From: Crocinitomicaceae bacterium
GTDB taxonomy: Bacteria > Bacteroidota > Bacteroidia > Flavobacteriales_D > Crocinitomicaceae
NCBI GenBank assembly: GCA_024643585.1
Contig: JAHEMP010000155.1
Span: 1 to 5,898, forward strand
DNA length: 5,898 nucleotides
Direction: 5' to 3'
The notes beneath the pieces are model-generated. The model was not told the DNA's origin and made no database searches. It saw only the letters and a program-made list of their open reading frames with translations. Shown piece by piece: positions 1-5,898 of this stretch (positions are counted from its first letter, which is position 1; each line of letters opens with the position of its first letter). A program made the translations under genes and the position numbers.

Positions 1-1
1 T

Positions 2-1276
2 CACGGTTGGTTCTTCTTCTCATGCTACAACTCTGAACAAGCAAACACATTGTTAGAAGTAAATGCTTCACAAAAAGACAAAGATTTCATTATGGCGGTG
101 AATTGGAAAAAAGCAGAGCAATACATCAAAGCTGGAAAAGGAAAAATTGAAAAAGTTGAGTATGCTCACAACAAATGGAATGAGAAAACACACACGGGTG
201 AATCTGAAATTCGAAAAGAAGTTTTGGTATTAGACGTTAAAGACTTCAAAGACATCTGCTATATGATGCCTTGTCCTAAATCGCCTCACGGTGTTGATGT
301 CGATCCTTCGGGAGAGTATATATGTGGAAGTGGTAAATTGGCTGCATTAATTCCCGTTTTCAGTTATACAAAAATGTTGAAAGCGATTGCAAACAAAACA
401 TACGACGGTGATTATTCTGGAATTCCAGTTCTAAAATACGAATCAGTTTTACACGGTGAAGTTGTTAAACCAGGACTAGGACCTTTACACACTGAGTTTG
501 ATGACAAGGGGAATGCGTACACAACCATGTTTGTATCTTCTGAGGTGGTGAAATGGGATATCAAAACGCTCAAAGTTTTGGATCGAGTTCCAACCTTCTA
601 TTCAGTTGGACATTTATGTGTTCCGGGTGGAGATAGTAAAAAACCATTTGGTAAATACATGATTGCCTACAACAAAATTACAAAGGACAGATACATACCG
701 ACAGGGCCCGAATTAACACAAAGTGCTCAATTGTATGATATTAGTGGGGATAAAATGAAATTAATCCTTGATTTTCCAACGATTGGAGAACCGCATTACG
801 CACAGGCAGCACCAGCTGATTTGATAATGAACAACGGGCAACTTAAATTCTATAAAATAGAAGAGAATGAGCACCCATATGTAACTAAAAGCGAAAAAGA
901 TTCAAGAGTCGTTCGTGAAGGAAACAAAGTTCATATCTACATGACTAGTATTCGATCTCACTTTGCTCCTGATAATATAGAAGGAATCCGCAAAGGTGAC
1001 GAGGTATATTTCCACATCACTAATTTGGAACAAGATTGGGATGTTCCCCATGGATTCTCAATCAAAGGAGCGCAAACGGCAGAACTATTGATTATGCCAG
1101 GTGAAACTGCAACGTTAAAATGGGTAGCCGATAAGGTTGGAACAATTCCATTCTACTGCACAGACTTCTGTAGCGCTTTGCACCAAGAAATGCAAGGATA
1201 TATGCGTGTTTCTCCAGCTGGCAGCAATGTTCCAATTAGCTATAGTGTAGGTACAAATTTACCAAAAGCGAAATAA
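2..1276 (+). CDS. nosZ: Nitrous oxide reductase NosZ, C-terminal part (5' end outside window), clade II-like
   Basis: Periplasmic copper enzyme that reduces N2O to N2, the last step of denitrification. The frame is open from base 2, so a start at the TTG at 50 would be false; conserved NosZ sequence (GWFFFSCYNSE) lies before it. Four His match CuZ ligands of the Pseudomonas-type enzyme by flanking motif: SPHG (His codon 287), GPLH (488), VGHL (611) and EPHY (794). The remaining CuZ His residues and the export signal would lie upstream of the window. The C-terminal cupredoxin domain carries the CuA ligands: His in VPHGF (1049), Cys 1157 and Cys 1169 in CTDFC, His 1181 and Met 1190 in the continuing SALHQEM. 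The visible part is 424 residues. CTDFC replaces the CxWFC of classical enzymes, which fits clade II NosZ; the Sec-versus-Tat signal cannot be seen here. It is followed by a terminator-like hairpin and then its assembly genes. The identification is very secure. Confidence 0.97.
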   Translation, partial: HGWFFFSCYNSEQANTLLEVNASQKDKDFIMAVNWKKAEQYIKAGKGKIEKVEYAHNKWNEKTHTGESEIRKEVLVLDVKDFKDICYMMPCPKSPHGVDVDPSGEYICGSGKLAALIPVFSYTKMLKAIANKTYDGDYSGIPVLKYESVLHGEVVKPGLGPLHTEFDDKGNAYTTMFVSSEVVKWDIKTLKVLDRVPTFYSVGHLCVPGGDSKKPFGKYMIAYNKITKDRYIPTGPELTQSAQLYDISGDKMKLILDFPTIGEPHYAQAAPADLIMNNGQLKFYKIEENEHPYVTKSEKDSRVVREGNKVHIYMTSIRSHFAPDNIEGIRKGDEVYFHITNLEQDWDVPHGFSIKGAQTAELLIMPGETATLKWVADKVGTIPFYCTDFCSALHQEMQGYMRVSPAGSNVPISYSVGTNLPKAK

Positions 1277-1290
1277 AAATAATTTCAATT

Positions 1291-1321
1291 AAGGGAACGG
1301 TGTGTACATCGTTCCCTTTTT
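1291..1321 (+). terminator. Rho-independent terminator or attenuator after nosZ
   Basis: AAGGGAACG (1291-1299) pairs perfectly with CGTTCCCTT (1310-1318). A G-T wobble and two further pairs (1300-1302 with 1307-1309) extend the stem to 12 bp, closing a TGTA tetraloop. The T-run at 1317-1321 follows. It starts 14 bases after the nosZ stop codon and ends 12 bases before the next start. Because the accessory genes follow on the same strand without obvious room for a strong promoter, it may act as a partial terminator or as a 3' stabiliser of the nosZ message, which would give more NosZ than accessory protein. The structure is seen in the sequence; its efficiency is inferred. Confidence 0.82.
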
Positions 1322-1333
1322 AAATAAAAAACC

Positions 1334-2356
1334 ATGAAAACCCAAAATATTTCATTGCTATCAAAAGTTCTACTTTTGGTGGTCGGTCTCTTATTTTTTG
1401 CTTCTTTGCAATTTCCAATGTGGCAAATTGAATTGGAGGCACCTCAGTATCCAGAAGGCTTAATCCTCCGGCTTCATGCAGATAAGATTGGCGGAGATGT
1501 TGAAATTATTAACGGTTTGAACCATTACATCGGAATGAAAACACTTCATACTGAAGACTTTTTCGAATTCCAAATTTTAACATACATAGTTATTTTCTTT
1601 GGTGTTTTTGCGCTTGCGGCCATGGTAATCGCAAAAAGAAAACTAGTTATAGCGTTATTAATTTCATTAATTTCATTTGTCGTTCTAGCAGGAATAGATT
1701 TTTACAGGTGGAATTATGAATATGGGCATAATTTAGACCCTAATGCTGCTATTAAGGTTCCTGGAATGGCTTATCAACCACCTGTTATAGGTTACAAGCA
1801 ATTATTAAATTTTGGCGCTTACTCAGTGCCTGATGTAGGAGGTTGGATTTTAATTATAGCAGGCACTTTAATCTTCATTGTAGTAATTATGGAAACGAAA
1901 CTTAAAGGTAAATTCAGAAAACAAAATAAAGTTAACATAGCGTCATTGTGGCTTTTACTCGGATTGAGTTTTTCATCTTGTAATAATACCGATGCTCAGG
2001 ACATAAATATTCACAAAGACCGATGCAATTTCTGTGAAATGACAATTGCAGATAGTCGTTTTGGAGCAGAAGTTATTACAAAAAAAGGACGTGCATATAA
2101 ATTTGACGATTTGATTTGTCTTTTGGATTATATCAGTGAAAATAGCACGAACGATTTGAAATCGTATTTCGTAAATGATTATAGCGAGAAAAATGTGCTT
2201 ATTGATGCCACTCAAGCTTTCTTTGTTGAATCTTCCACCTTAAAAACTCCAATGCGAGGAAATATAGCCGCTTTTAAATCAAAAATAGATGCTCAATTGT
2301 TTGCCGACAAGGTGGATAGTTATGTGTTTCGATGGGCTGATTTACTTAAAAAATAG
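1334..2356 (+). CDS. nosL: NosL copper chaperone with N-terminal four-helix membrane domain (fusion)
   Basis: A 340-residue protein with two parts. Residues 1-186 hold four predicted membrane helices (about 8-28, 80-100, 104-121 and 168-186) with outward loops at 29-79 and 122-167. Basic stretches KRK (101-103) and KLKGKFRKQNK (189-199) would face the cytoplasm. A fifth hydrophobic stretch (201-215) ends in a lipobox-like FSSC (C216), followed by a NosL domain with C231-N-F-C234-E-M236, the CxxCxM Cu(I) site, and the C-terminal PMRGNIAAF motif. NosL is normally a small outer- or inner-membrane lipoprotein that gives Cu(I) to NosDFY for building CuZ of NosZ. The predicted topology places the NosL domain in the periplasm. 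I do not recognise a named function for the N-terminal domain. The start at 1334 is the only sensible one for the membrane domain; it is preceded by an A-rich stretch, not a Shine-Dalgarno. The nosD start lies six bases after the stop codon. The NosL assignment is firm, the role of the membrane domain is not. Confidence 0.9.
   Translation: MKTQNISLLSKVLLLVVGLLFFASLQFPMWQIELEAPQYPEGLILRLHADKIGGDVEIINGLNHYIGMKTLHTEDFFEFQILTYIVIFFGVFALAAMVIAKRKLVIALLISLISFVVLAGIDFYRWNYEYGHNLDPNAAIKVPGMAYQPPVIGYKQLLNFGAYSVPDVGGWILIIAGTLIFIVVIMETKLKGKFRKQNKVNIASLWLLLGLSFSSCNNTDAQDINIHKDRCNFCEMTIADSRFGAEVITKKGRAYKFDDLICLLDYISENSTNDLKSYFVNDYSEKNVLIDATQAFFVESSTLKTPMRGNIAAFKSKIDAQLFADKVDSYVFRWADLLKK
1889..1981 (+). 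other. Embedded lipoprotein signal peptide and possible internal NosL start
   Basis: An in-frame ATG at 1889 (residue M186 of the long NosL) begins a stretch that looks like a complete lipoprotein signal: a basic n-region (KLKGKFRKQNK), a hydrophobic core (LWLLLGLSF) and a lipobox-like FSSC whose Cys codon is 1979-1981. Phe at the -3 position is unusual for a strict lipobox, but relaxed forms occur. No ribosome binding site is evident before the ATG, although these genes generally lack one. The stretch could be an internal translation start, a cleavage point for signal peptidase II in the fusion, or simply a fifth membrane helix. Confidence 0.5.
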
Positions 2357-2362
2357 ATTTTA

Positions 2363-3598
2363 ATGGTCAAGAAAGCTTTTATATTAATCTTTTGTTTCCT
2401 GACTTTTCTAAGTTTTGGTTCTACTTTTCACGTTGGTAGAAATCAAAAATATAAAACCATTAAATCGGCTTTACATCTTGTTGAAGACGGTGATAAAGTA
2501 ATAGTTCATGGCGGAATTTATAAAGAAGGTAATATAATAATTACTAAATCAATAACTCTTGAAGGCAGAAACCGCCCAGTTATAGATGGAGCTAGAAAAT
2601 TTGAAGTACTTTCAATTAAAGCCAACGATGTCACTATTCAAGGTTTTAAAATTCAACATTCAAGTTATGCAACCTTGGATGATCCAGGGGGAATAAAAGT
2701 ATATGAAAGTTACAATGTGAAAATTTTAAATAATCATTTGTACGACAACTTTTTTGGAATTTACATACAAAATTGTAGAAGAGTCCTGATCAAAGGGAAT
2801 AGAATCATTGCTTTCGGAAAGGAAGAACAAGAAATAGGCAACGGAATTCATTGTTGGAAAAGTGATAGTTTACAAATAATAGCCAATGACATTTCTGGGA
2901 ATCGGGATGGAATATATTTTGAATTTGTAACCCATTCTGTTGTTTGGAGAAATATTTCCCATGATAATATAAGATATGGTCTGCATTTTATGTTCTCGCA
3001 TGATGATTCCTATTTTACAAATATTTTCAAAAGTAATGGCGCTGGTGTTGCTGTAATGTTCACAAAACGAGTGACCATGATGAACAATACTTTTGAAAAA
3101 AATTGGGGGGATGCAGCCTATGGATTATTGCTAAAGGAACTCACTGATTGTTACATGTCTGGTAATAAGTATATTGAAAACACATCAGCTGTTTTCATGG
3201 ATGGCTCAAGTAGAATAATAATGAGGAGAAATGAGTTTAAGGCTAACGGTTGGGGTCTTAAAATACAAGCCAATTGTACGGATAACAAAATTGAAGGAAA
3301 CAATTTCATTGGAAATACTTTCGATATAAGCACAAATGGAAATCTTACGCTCAATTCGTTCGATGCTAATTATTGGGACAAATACGAAGGATACGATTTA
3401 AACAAAGATCAAATTGGTGACACTCCATACCATCCTTTGAGTCTATATTCTGTAATCGTTGAAGTCAACCCTCCAGCCATGTTACTTTATAGAAGTTTTA
3501 TGGTGACCCTTTTGGATAAGTCTGAAAAACTTATCCCAAGTTTAACACCGGAAAACTTTGTGGACAATCGACCTTTAATACACTTAATCGATCTATGA
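2363..3598 (+). CDS. nosD: NosD, periplasmic beta-helix protein for NosZ copper-site maturation
   Basis: 411 residues, close to the usual NosD length. An N-terminal signal peptide (basic MVKK, then a hydrophobic stretch to about residue 18) directs it to the periplasm. Residues about 27-335 form a right-handed beta-helix of the CASH/PbH1 type, with recurring Asn/Gly/Ile turns (ILNNHLYDN, ILE-like KGNRI, GNNFIGN). NosD hallmarks include NGIHCW (160-165), RYGLHFMFSHDD (204-215), GAGVAVMF (226-233) and GLLLKEL (254-260). The C-terminal tail is also family-typical: GDTPYHPLSLYS (352-363), NPPAMLLYRSF (369-379) and LTPENFVDNRPL (394-405). NosD sits on NosY in the NosDFY complex, where copper passes from NosL towards apo-NosZ. 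The several His and Met residues at 163, 208, 210 and 213 are possible metal contacts, which is inference. The stop overlaps the nosF start (ATGA), indicating translational coupling. Confidence 0.95.
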   Translation: MVKKAFILIFCFLTFLSFGSTFHVGRNQKYKTIKSALHLVEDGDKVIVHGGIYKEGNIIITKSITLEGRNRPVIDGARKFEVLSIKANDVTIQGFKIQHSSYATLDDPGGIKVYESYNVKILNNHLYDNFFGIYIQNCRRVLIKGNRIIAFGKEEQEIGNGIHCWKSDSLQIIANDISGNRDGIYFEFVTHSVVWRNISHDNIRYGLHFMFSHDDSYFTNIFKSNGAGVAVMFTKRVTMMNNTFEKNWGDAAYGLLLKELTDCYMSGNKYIENTSAVFMDGSSRIIMRRNEFKANGWGLKIQANCTDNKIEGNNFIGNTFDISTNGNLTLNSFDANYWDKYEGYDLNKDQIGDTPYHPLSLYSVIVEVNPPAMLLYRSFMVTLLDKSEKLIPSLTPENFVDNRPLIHLIDL

Positions 3599-4305
3599 TA
3601 GAAGTTAAAAACATATCGAAATTTTTTGGGAAACTTAAAGTCTTAAAGGATGTATCCATCAATTTAGAAAAAGGTGAATGCATAGCAATGATAGGTCCAA
3701 ATGGTTGTGGTAAAACCACCTTAATTAAAAGCATTTTAGGAATGGTTTTGCCCTCGTCTGGAGAGATAATATTCGATAATAAATCAATAACAAAGGATAT
3801 CGAATACAGAAAGAACATTGGTTACATGCCGCAGATTGGACGCTACCCTGAGAATATGACAATTGGTCAAATAATTAATATGATCAAAGGAATCAGAAAT
3901 TCGGATGAGGAATTAGATGAGGAATTGTATCATCAATTCCATATTGAGCAACTCCTTGACAAACAAATGAGAACATTAAGTGGAGGCACAACACAAAAGG
4001 TAAGTGCGACGCTTGCATTCCTTTTCAATCCCAAAGTTCTTGTTCTTGATGAACCTACCGCAGGTTTGGATCCTCTAGCATCAGAAATTTTAAAAGAAAA
4101 AATAATTAAAGAGCGAAACAACGGAAAACTAATTCTTATCACTTCTCATCTTCTAAGCGAATTGGATGATTTAATTAGTCAAGTTGTTCTAATTCAAGAT
4201 GGACAGATTGTTTTTCATAAAAGTGTTTTGCAATTGAAGAAGGATACAGGTGAGGATAAAATTTCAAAGTCAATTATTCAAGTATTAAAAGAAAAAGTCG
4301 CATGA
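3595..4305 (+). CDS. nosF: NosF, ATPase subunit of the NosDFY copper-maturation ABC complex
   Basis: A 236-residue ABC ATPase with all catalytic motifs intact: Walker A GPNGCGKTT (34-42), Q-loop Gln80, signature LSGGTTQKV (128-136), Walker B VLVLDEP (148-154) with catalytic Glu153, D-loop AGLDP (156-160) and H-switch His185. It powers the NosDFY complex, which drives conformational changes needed to load copper into NosZ; it acts on the cytoplasmic face of the inner membrane with NosY. The signature has T-T-Q where many ABC proteins have Q or M-R-Q after LSGG. Sequence alone would only say ABC-2 type ATPase; its place between nosD and nosY fixes the identity. Its start overlaps the nosD stop and its stop overlaps the nosY start, each by four bases (ATGA), so the three subunits are probably made in coupled fashion. 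Confidence 0.95.
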   Translation: MIEVKNISKFFGKLKVLKDVSINLEKGECIAMIGPNGCGKTTLIKSILGMVLPSSGEIIFDNKSITKDIEYRKNIGYMPQIGRYPENMTIGQIINMIKGIRNSDEELDEELYHQFHIEQLLDKQMRTLSGGTTQKVSATLAFLFNPKVLVLDEPTAGLDPLASEILKEKIIKERNNGKLILITSHLLSELDDLISQVVLIQDGQIVFHKSVLQLKKDTGEDKISKSIIQVLKEKVA

Positions 4306-5069
4306 GTAGGATTTTAAAATATGTTATACTTGATATCGTAAAAAACAAAATTGTAATTGTTTATACCATAATACTCGCACTTTTTTCGTGGAGTGCCTTT
4401 AGTTTGGAAGACAACGTGGCAAAGGGCCTACTTACCTTACTTAATATTATCTTGTTAACCGTTCCTCTTGTATCCATTCTATTTTCAACCATCTATATAT
4501 ACAACAGCAGTGAATTTATAGAGTTGTTGGTCAGTCATCCCATCAAGCGGAATCGAATTTGGACTAGTATTTATGCGGGGTTGTGTCTCAGTATGATTTT
4601 CGCCTTCATTGTAGGAGCAGGAATACCTATTGTGCTCTTTGCTGATTTAGGAAAAGCGATCATGATGATATCCGTTGGGACGCTGATAACAGCCATATTC
4701 GTCTCTATTGCCTTTCTCAGTTCAATTTTAAGTCGCGATAAAGCAAAAGGAATAGGCGTCTCAATATTGCTTTGGTTGTATTTCGCTTTGTTATTTGATG
4801 GACTTGTATTGTTTTTGTTGTTTCAATTCGGAGATTATCCAATTGAAAAGATGATGGTAGGCATTACCGCGTTTAGTCCGATTGATTTGTCTCGAATTCT
4901 TATACTCTTGCAACTTGATGCTTCAGCAATGATGGGATACACAGGAGCGATATTTCAAGATTTCTTTGGCACAAAACTCGGCCTTTTTCTTTCTTACTTC
5001 CTGCTCTTTTTATGGGCATTTTTACCTTTTGCCTTTTCCCTTAAACGGTTCAGAAAAAAGGATTTATAA
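4302..5069 (+). CDS. nosY: NosY, membrane subunit of the NosDFY ABC complex
   Basis: A 255-residue ABC-2 type permease with about six predicted membrane helices (roughly 17-34, 41-67, 88-113, 118-142, 150-174 and 225-247). After helix 2 comes EFIELLVSHPIKR (71-83), which resembles the cytoplasmic coupling segment of NosY proteins that contacts the NosF ATPase. The AFSPIDLSRIL segment (190-200) matches the Pro-Asp-Arg motif common in the family. The C-terminus is basic (KRFRKKDL), consistent with a cytoplasmic tail. With NosD and NosF it forms the inner-membrane machine that receives copper from NosL and aids CuZ assembly. The start ATG is embedded in the nosF stop (ATGA). The globin gene follows after a 26-base gap with no terminator-like hairpin that I can see, so transcription may continue into it. 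Confidence 0.92.
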   Translation: MSRILKYVILDIVKNKIVIVYTIILALFSWSAFSLEDNVAKGLLTLLNIILLTVPLVSILFSTIYIYNSSEFIELLVSHPIKRNRIWTSIYAGLCLSMIFAFIVGAGIPIVLFADLGKAIMMISVGTLITAIFVSIAFLSSILSRDKAKGIGVSILLWLYFALLFDGLVLFLLFQFGDYPIEKMMVGITAFSPIDLSRILILLQLDASAMMGYTGAIFQDFFGTKLGLFLSYFLLFLWAFLPFAFSLKRFRKKDL

Positions 5070-5095
5070 TTTTCATTTTGACAAAAAAATGCATT

Positions 5096-5467
5096 ATGAA
5101 AAAAGATATTTTAAATCGAAAGGACATTGTAGTACTCGTCGACCGATTTTACGATAAAGTAAAACAGGACGAACGTATTGGACCTTTTTTCAATGAGGTA
5201 GTTAAAGTTAATTGGACAAAGCATTTGGAAGCCATGTACAATTTTTGGGAAAATGTGGTTTTTCACACTGGAAATTACGAAGGGAATCCTATGTCAAAAC
5301 ATCAAGCTATGCATCAAAAAAGACCCATGCGCATGGAGCATTTTTCACAATGGCTCAGCTTGTTCAATGAAACTGTTAATGAACATTTCCAGGGAAAGAA
5401 TGCAGAAGCTATAAAGCAAAGAGCCTCAAGTATTGGCACAGTAATGCAGGTTAAACTTTTCGGATAA
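5096..5467 (+). CDS. Group III truncated hemoglobin
   Basis: 123 residues from the ATG at 5096, the usual size for a group III (P-type) truncated globin. Key residues fit the family: Tyr19 in RFYDKV as B10, His43 in WTKHLEAMYNFW as the likely E7 residue, His69 in NPMSKHQAMH as the likely proximal F8 haem ligand, and Trp86 in HFSQWLSLF. The His43-His69 spacing of 26 equals the E7-F8 spacing I recall for Campylobacter Ctb. Such globins bind haem and O2 or NO; roles in NO tolerance or O2 handling are proposed. A TTG at 5078 would add six residues (up to Met) without family support, so the ATG is preferred. It lies 26 bases after nosY and overlaps the next start by one base (TAATG), so it probably belongs to the nos transcript. 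The function in N2O respiration is inferred: protection of copper sites from NO or O2 is plausible. Confidence 0.9.
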   Translation: MKKDILNRKDIVVLVDRFYDKVKQDERIGPFFNEVVKVNWTKHLEAMYNFWENVVFHTGNYEGNPMSKHQAMHQKRPMRMEHFSQWLSLFNETVNEHFQGKNAEAIKQRASSIGTVMQVKLFG

Positions 5468-5898
5468 TGCATCATTTATTATTAGTTATTCATTTAATTG
5501 CCGCGGCAATTTGGGTGGGTGGTCACTTGATATTGACTTTGCGCTATTTACCCAAGGCATTGCGAGAAAAAAGCACAACTCCTATTACTGATTTTGAAGC
5601 TCAATACGAATCAATCGGCTTGCCAGCCTTACTCATTTTAGTTGTGACGGGAATTCTACTTGCCTATCAATATGAAATTGGCTTAAGTAAATGGTTCAGT
5701 TTTAACAACGCTATTGAAAAAGTAGTTTCAATTAAACTTTTGCTCCTTTTTACAACGTTAGTTTTAGCTATACATGCTCGGATTTTCATCATTCCTAAAT
5801 TGACCAGCGAAAAACTACTTTTAATGGCAGTTCATATAATTTTAATCACTCTAATAGCAGTCAGTATGATGATTCTGGGGAGCTTTGTACGATTTGGT
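5467..5898 (+). CDS. CopD-family copper-resistance-like membrane protein (3' end outside window)
   Basis: The frame starts at ATG 5467, sharing its A with the globin stop (TAATG), and stays open for 144 codons to the window edge. It encodes about four membrane helices (roughly residues 3-25, 50-68, 84-104 and 117-140). The N-terminus (HLIAAAIWVGGHLIL, residues 9-23) is the hallmark of CopD-domain proteins, and the final visible GSFVRFG resembles the family's C-terminal end, so probably only a few residues are missing. Membrane-embedded His9, His20, His103 and His123 are candidate metal or haem ligands. CopD proteins are linked to copper uptake or tolerance in the inner membrane; next to nos genes a role in copper supply to NosZ is attractive but inferred. 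Overlap with the globin gene suggests the two are translated together. Specific substrate is unknown. Confidence 0.82.
   Translation, partial: MHHLLLVIHLIAAAIWVGGHLILTLRYLPKALREKSTTPITDFEAQYESIGLPALLILVVTGILLAYQYEIGLSKWFSFNNAIEKVVSIKLLLLFTTLVLAIHARIFIIPKLTSEKLLLMAVHIILITLIAVSMMILGSFVRFG

Noticed and set aside
50..52. TTG as the start of the first gene
   Set aside because: The same frame continues to base 2 and encodes conserved NosZ sequence (GWFFFSCYNSE) before the TTG, so the gene simply enters from the left edge.
1277..1333. FNR/CRP-type palindrome or promoter in the nosZ-nosL gap
   Set aside because: No TTGAT-N4-ATCAA-like site is seen; the only clear structure is the terminator hairpin.
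1657..1678. Tandem 9-base repeat (ATTAATTTC twice plus a partial copy)
   Set aside because: It encodes LISLISF in a membrane helix; a short repeat of hydrophobic codons in AT-rich DNA is expected by chance.
1973..2215. 80-codon minus-strand frame inside nosL
   Set aside because: It is antisense to the conserved NosL domain and has no recognisable domain, so it is a chance frame.
3531..3818. 95-codon minus-strand frame across the nosD-nosF junction
   Set aside because: It is antisense to the conserved NosD tail and the NosF Walker A region; no independent coding evidence. The minus-strand frames at 3151-3354 and 3933-4142 were dismissed for the same reason.
5078..5080. TTG start for the globin gene
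   Set aside because: It adds only six residues with no family match; the ATG at 5096 gives the typical length and N-terminus.
5070..5095. Possible promoter before the globin gene (TAATTTTC resembles the Bacteroidota -7 box TAnnTTTG)
   Set aside because: The match is imperfect, no convincing -33 box was found, and the gene can be read from the upstream nos transcript.
4966..5157. 63-codon + strand frame across the end of nosY and the start of the globin
   Set aside because: It lies mostly inside two well-supported genes in another frame and its product resembles nothing known to me.

Overview
The window is a piece of a nitrous oxide reductase (nos) gene cluster, with every gene on the + strand. 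The low G+C content, the near absence of Shine-Dalgarno sequences and the A-rich stretches before start codons suggest Bacteroidota, probably a flavobacterium-like organism; this is inferred by eye. The NosZ sequence has features I associate with clade II (atypical) enzymes, notably a CTDFC CuA motif where the Pseudomonas-type enzyme has a Trp before the Phe.

Layout: (1) 2-1276, C-terminal part of nosZ, the N2O reductase, open at the left edge. (2) 1291-1321, a strong hairpin followed by a T-run, which looks like an intrinsic terminator or attenuator. (3) 1334-2356, a long nosL: a four-helix membrane domain joined in one frame to a NosL copper chaperone, with a signal-peptide-like helix and lipobox at the junction. 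(4) 2363-3598 nosD, (5) 3595-4305 nosF, (6) 4302-5069 nosY, joined by ATGA overlaps. (7) 5096-5467, a group III truncated hemoglobin. (8) 5467-5898, a CopD-family membrane protein that overlaps the globin stop codon by one base and runs off the right edge. No non-coding stretch exceeds 60 bases, and I see no RNA genes, mobile elements or CRISPR.

How the genes work together: NosZ reduces N2O to N2 in the periplasm using the CuA and CuZ copper centres. NosL is a membrane-anchored Cu(I) chaperone that hands copper to the NosDFY ABC complex (NosD periplasmic beta-helix, NosF ATPase, NosY membrane subunit), which helps assemble CuZ. The globin and the CopD-like protein probably serve NO or O2 handling and copper handling respectively; that is inferred from context and family.

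This is mostly a recognisable system. The parts most worth a second look are the membrane-domain/NosL fusion with its possible self-separating junction, the terminator that cuts nosZ off from its assembly genes, and the globin-CopD pair attached to the nos genes.
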